A stretch of DNA of 7,801 nt, taken from JAENVU01 sp964544295. Lineage in GTDB: Bacteria; Actinomycetota; Acidimicrobiia; IMCC26256; JAENVU01. The stretch is taken from assembly GCA_964544295.1 (NCBI GenBank), contig CAZJBJ010000160.1:1-7801 (forward strand), in the 5' to 3' direction. Made by a program: the position numbers and the translations under genes. The notes below the pieces were generated by a model. It worked only from the letters and a program-made list of their open reading frames with translations. It was not told where the DNA came from and ran no database searches. Shown in pieces: positions 1 through 7,801 of the stretch; position 1 is the first letter of the stretch, and each line of letters opens with the position of its first letter.

Positions 1-2547
<2,547 letters not shown>

Positions 2548-2568
2548 CCGATCCGGTACGCACGAACT

Positions 2569-2610
2569 GAGAGAGGCCCGGCTTCGGCCGGGCCTCTCTC
2601 GTTGTTCTCT
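2569..2610 (+). terminator. Rho-independent terminator of rpoC
   Basis: A perfect 14-bp stem (2569-2582 with 2587-2600, GAGAGAGGCCCGGC arm) is closed by a TTCG tetraloop in the stable cUUCGg context. It is followed by the T-rich stretch GTTGTTCTCT. It begins 21 nt after the rpoC stop codon. The opposite strand has only a weak T-rich flank, so termination of the convergent minus-strand operon here is possible but less sure. Confidence 0.93.
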
Positions 2611-2669
2611 GACCGGTCGCAGCCGAGTTCGATCACGATCGTGCGTCGTTCCGTGGTGCGGGCAGTGGG

Positions 2670-3233
2670 TCAGGGCTCGGGCTGCGAGGCGGCAACGAAG
2701 GAACGGAACCGAACAATGCGGGGGTACATCGTCGGCCCTCGCAGCGCGACGAGCAGGTCCTCGATGGCTTCGACGTCGATGTCGGGCCGCGCCGCGGCGA
2801 TGGCGCGGAGGTCGACCCAGTCCTGTGGGCGTCCGTACGAGAGCTTGAAGATGCTGAGGTCTTCGGCGCACAGGAACGGCAGGACGTCATTGTCACGTCC
2901 GAACCGGTGGTGGACGCGTCGACGTTCGATGTCGGCGTATCGGCCGTCGAGCGATGGGAACACGTCCACCGGGAACGGGTCGCTGGCGTGTTCGTAGCGG
3001 ATTCCGGCGATCGGCACGTCGTCCGCCGAACCGGTGCGACGAAATCCCAACGGCGAGAGTGCAGCATCGACCGCGTGAATGGCCGACGGTTCGAGGAAGG
3101 CGTTCACGTCGATGTCGACCGTGCCACGCGGGTTGGCGATGTACCCCAGTGCGAGCGCCCCGCCGAAGGCGTGGCTGATGCCCGCGCGGTCGAGATGGTC
3201 GTGGATCGCGACGATCAGTTCGACGAACTCCAT
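2670..3233 (-). CDS. Nucleotidyltransferase, AbiEii/MenT-like toxin of a toxin-antitoxin pair
   Basis: This 187-residue protein has the signature of the minimal nucleotidyltransferase fold. G24-G25 begins the motif and is followed by T38-V-D40-I-D42, giving the paired metal-binding aspartates. A third acidic residue is likely D90 in PVDVF. Later comes E124-D125-L with K130, R135, D138 and D141 (AEDLSIFKLSYGRPQDWVDL), the usual C-terminal signature of AbiEii-type enzymes. Family members of this kind transfer nucleotides to tRNA or other targets and stop growth; the substrate here is unknown. The ATG at 3233 was chosen because it overlaps the regulator's stop by one base (TGATG), implying translational coupling; a longer frame reaching upstream to 3575 runs inside the regulator gene and is discarded. 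The partner is an XRE-type protein rather than the winged-helix AbiEi antitoxin. A plain uncharacterised nucleotidyltransferase, or an antitoxin-type MNT, is the alternative; no HEPN partner is visible. Confidence 0.85.
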   Translation of the reverse strand: MEFVELIVAIHDHLDRAGISHAFGGALALGYIANPRGTVDIDVNAFLEPSAIHAVDAALSPLGFRRTGSADDVPIAGIRYEHASDPFPVDVFPSLDGRYADIERRRVHHRFGRDNDVLPFLCAEDLSIFKLSYGRPQDWVDLRAIAAARPDIDVEAIEDLLVALRGPTMYPRIVRFRSFVAASQPEP

Positions 3234-3586
3234 CACCGGGACCGGACGATCGCTTCGGAAGCGTCGAGTACCGCGACCAGCATGCGCGCTCGTATCTCGG
3301 CGGGAAGATCGGGGCGGAGGTCGACCGGGGTCGTGAGCTCGTCGCCGCCCTCCGACCACGCGCCCGTGGGCTCGCATCCGATGGTCTTCGAGCCCGCAGT
3401 GGCGACGAGGTCGAAGCCGCACGCGACGAGGAGCCGATGAAGGGTGACCGCCGACGGCTCCCGCCGGCCGGTCTCGATCGCCGAGATGTTGGCCTGCTTC
3501 ACGCCGGTGAGTTCTGCGAGTTGGGACTGGGTGAGCGTTCGCTCGAGCCGAGCGCGGCGGATCACCGATCCCCAACCGACGGACAT
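3233..3586 (-). CDS. XRE-family helix-turn-helix regulator, probable antitoxin
   Basis: A 117-residue protein with a Cro/C1-type helix-turn-helix in residues about 7-60. The helix-turn-helix itself is around Q20-SQLAELTGVKQANISAIE to E38, followed by the typical TGRREPS turn and LHRLL helix. The remaining C-terminal half (about 61-117) is acidic and then helical (LPAEIRARMLVAVLDASEA) and may contact the toxin. It is the first gene of a two-gene operon whose second gene is the nucleotidyltransferase, overlapping it by one base, which is the usual antitoxin-first arrangement. The start at 3586 lies 6 nt after a TATACT box and has no Shine-Dalgarno sequence, which suggests a leaderless mRNA. A palindrome overlapping that box (3596-3611) is a likely site for autorepression. 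The DNA-binding role is well supported; the antitoxin role is inferred from context. Confidence 0.88.
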   Translation of the reverse strand: MSVGWGSVIRRARLERTLTQSQLAELTGVKQANISAIETGRREPSAVTLHRLLVACGFDLVATAGSKTIGCEPTGAWSEGGDELTTPVDLRPDLPAEIRARMLVAVLDASEAIVRSR

Positions 3587-3662
3587 CAGGAGAGTATATC
3601 GATCCCGATATCTTCCGAGTGTTGAGGCGGTGGTACGAAGGTGAGTCGAATATACTCAGGAT
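3587..3662. promoter_or_regulatory. Divergent control region with two symmetric leaderless promoters
   Basis: This 76-bp gap separates the two back-to-back toxin-antitoxin operons. TATACT lies on the minus strand at 3598-3593 and on the plus strand at 3651-3656, each with exactly 6 nt between the box and the ATG. That spacing puts the transcription start on or next to the A of the start codon. Neither gene has a usable Shine-Dalgarno sequence. The boxes are part of an 8-bp inverted repeat, GAGTATAT (3592-3599) and ATATACTC (3650-3657). No convincing -35 was found for either promoter: TTGAGG at 3622-3627 is 23 nt from the plus-strand box, which is too far. Confidence 0.7.
3596..3611. promoter_or_regulatory. 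Palindrome ATATCG-N4-CGATAT, candidate operator of the XRE regulator
   Basis: Perfect 6-bp inverted repeat with a 4-bp spacer. It overlaps the -10 box of the minus-strand operon by three bases (3596-3598). A dimeric XRE protein bound here would block its own promoter. Assignment to this regulator is by position only. Confidence 0.5.
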
Positions 3663-3668
3663 ATGAGT
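3642..3668. promoter_or_regulatory. Alternating TGAGT/ACTCA repeats, candidate operator of the RHH antitoxin
   Basis: TGAGT at 3642-3646, ACTCA at 3654-3658 and TGAGT at 3664-3668 form two overlapping inverted repeats with 7- and 5-bp spacers. They straddle the plus-strand TATACT box and the start codon of the antitoxin gene. Ribbon-helix-helix antitoxins typically bind short repeated half-sites over their own promoter, so this is a plausible autoregulatory site. The half-sites are only 5 bp, so chance is not excluded. Confidence 0.45.
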
Positions 3669-3908
3669 AAGCGGTTACAGGTCGTGCTCGACGAGCAGGA
3701 GCTGGCGCGGTTCCAGGCCCTGGCATCGCAGTCGGGCACCTCGCTCTCGGAGTGGGCGCGCGCTGCGCTGCGGCGGGCAGAGCGAGCTGCCTCGTTGGGT
3801 GACGGCCGGGCCAAGCTCGACGCGATCCGTGCGGCCACGCGCCATCGGCATCCCGCCCCGGACATCGAGGAGATGTTGGCCGAGATCGACCGTGGCGCCG
3901 CGATGTGA
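3663..3908 (+). CDS. Ribbon-helix-helix antitoxin, VapB-like
   Basis: An 81-residue protein with an N-terminal ribbon-helix-helix pattern. A short strand (KRLQVVL, residues 3-9) is followed by helices at about 11-24 and 27-41 (SLSEWARAALRRAE). The linker is basic and the C-terminal segment, PDIEEMLAEIDRGAA (66-80), is the kind of short amphipathic tail that VapB proteins lay over the toxin active site. The last codon ATG and the stop TGA overlap the GTG start of the PIN gene by four bases, so the two are translationally coupled. The start at 3663 is 6 nt after a TATACT box and has no spaced Shine-Dalgarno sequence. The RHH fold and the toxin partner make antitoxin the natural reading; the exact VapB subfamily is not determined. 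Confidence 0.87.
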   Translation: MSKRLQVVLDEQELARFQALASQSGTSLSEWARAALRRAERAASLGDGRAKLDAIRAATRHRHPAPDIEEMLAEIDRGAAM

Positions 3909-4303
3909 TCTTCATCGACTCGAACATCCCGATGTACCTCGTCGGCCAGCACCATCCGAATCAGGACGACGCGCGGCGTCGGTTGGAGGAGGTCGTGGTG
4001 GACGGTCGACGGCTCGTGACCGACGCCGAGGTCTTCCAGGAGATCTTGCATCGATACCGGGCGATCGATCGGCCGGAGGCCGTCCAGGATGCCTTCGATG
4101 TGCTGAACGCCCTGGTCGACGACGTCTTCCCCATCACCCATGAGGACGTCGACGCGGCGCGCGAGGTGCTCGTAGCCCGATGGTCGCTCTCGGCGCGTGA
4201 TGCGCTGCACGTGGCGGTGATGCAGCGACACCATGTCGACGAGATCCTGAGTTACGACCGGGGATTCGACGCGATCCCCGGCCTCAGTCGACTCGGCTCG
4301 TGA
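3905..4303 (+). CDS. PIN-domain ribonuclease toxin, VapC-like
   Basis: A 132-residue protein, the usual size of a VapC toxin. The PIN-domain acidic residues are visible: D5 in the N-terminal MIFIDSN, E42 or E46 in TDAEVFQEILHRY, D99 in SARDALHVAVM, and D118/D122 in SYDRGFD. These coordinate Mg2+ or Mn2+ for endoribonuclease activity; known VapC toxins cut tRNAs, rRNA or mRNA, but the target here cannot be told. The start is a GTG inside the end of the antitoxin gene (GTGA overlap), which keeps the conserved strand-one aspartate at residue 5. All acidic motifs are intact, so it is probably active and held in check by the upstream antitoxin. No terminator follows; a GC-rich hairpin near 4313-4328 has no T run. 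Confidence 0.92.
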   Translation: MIFIDSNIPMYLVGQHHPNQDDARRRLEEVVVDGRRLVTDAEVFQEILHRYRAIDRPEAVQDAFDVLNALVDDVFPITHEDVDAAREVLVARWSLSARDALHVAVMQRHHVDEILSYDRGFDAIPGLSRLGS

Positions 4304-4420
4304 CGTCGAGGCCCGCACCGGCCGGCGGAGATCACCGATAGCCCCTTGACTCAGCTCGGCCTCAGGAGCAATGTGCTCGTGCGGGGACGGCGGAGGCTCA
4401 ACGGAAGGCGGGGGACGATG
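4304..4420 (+). promoter_or_regulatory. Intergenic leader: weak promoter candidate, small palindrome and ATG with RBS
   Basis: This 117-bp stretch contains no gene of its own. TTGACT at 4346-4351 resembles a -35 box; 17 bp later CAATGT (4369-4374) is a poor -10. A perfect palindrome, GAGCA-ATG-TGCTC, lies at 4366-4378 and covers that -10, so it could be an operator. GGAAGG at 4403-4408 is a Shine-Dalgarno-like sequence 9 nt before an ATG at 4418, which opens directly into the heptamer array. This is the only well-equipped start codon near the large downstream gene. Confidence 0.4.

Positions 4421-7801
<3,381 letters not shown>

Noticed and set aside
3656..4318. A 220-codon minus-strand frame opposite vapBC
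   Set aside because: The plus strand shows RHH and PIN motifs with coupled starts; the antisense product shows no motif.
4313..4328. Terminator after the PIN-domain gene
   Set aside because: CCGC/GCGG arms form a short GC hairpin but no T run follows.

Overview
The window looks like a high-GC actinomycete (Actinomycetota). RpoC has actinobacterial-type motifs and no E. coli-type insertion in the trigger loop, and two promoters look leaderless, a common arrangement in that phylum. Acidimicrobiia is possible but is only a guess from general resemblance. The window has a housekeeping left edge followed by an accessory region.

Layout. (1) Bases 1-2547 hold the 3' two thirds of rpoC, entered just before the catalytic NADFDGDQ motif and closed by a perfect 14-bp UUCG-loop terminator. 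(2) On the minus strand, 3586 to 2670, lies a two-gene operon: an XRE-type helix-turn-helix regulator and a nucleotidyltransferase of the AbiEii/MenT-like toxin class, joined by a TGATG overlap. (3) A 76-bp divergent control region (3587-3662) separates this from a plus-strand RHH antitoxin / PIN-domain toxin pair (VapBC-type, 3663-4303) with a 4-base overlap. Both operons have an identical TATACT box exactly 6 nt before their ATG, placed almost symmetrically, which suggests two leaderless, autoregulated toxin-antitoxin modules back to back. (4) From 4421 to 4630 there is a perfect heptanucleotide tandem array, (AGCGGTC)n, interrupted by exactly 100 N. Both visible flanks are the same 55-mer, the signature of a tandem repeat collapsed in a de Bruijn graph, so the true copy number is unknown. 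(5) From a GTG at 4629, on the edge of the array, one uninterrupted reading frame runs to the end of the window (1057 codons, no stop). It encodes a secreted, modular protein: signal peptide, DNRLRE-like domain, Fn3-like domain, PA14-like domain, and the opening of an Rhs/YD-repeat shell. Other frames and the opposite strand also stay open here because of the GC content, which can hide this gene.

How the parts relate. rpoC is probably unrelated to the rest. The two toxin-antitoxin modules and the large Rhs-type gene, perhaps a polymorphic toxin or wall protein, form an accessory island directly behind rpoC, where many bacteria carry the rpsL-rpsG-fusA-tuf genes. The most interesting point is the 7-nt repeat touching the start codon of the Rhs-type gene. 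An upstream ATG with a Shine-Dalgarno-like sequence (4418) would read through the array into the secreted protein only at one copy number in three, so the array could act as a contingency (phase-variation) switch.
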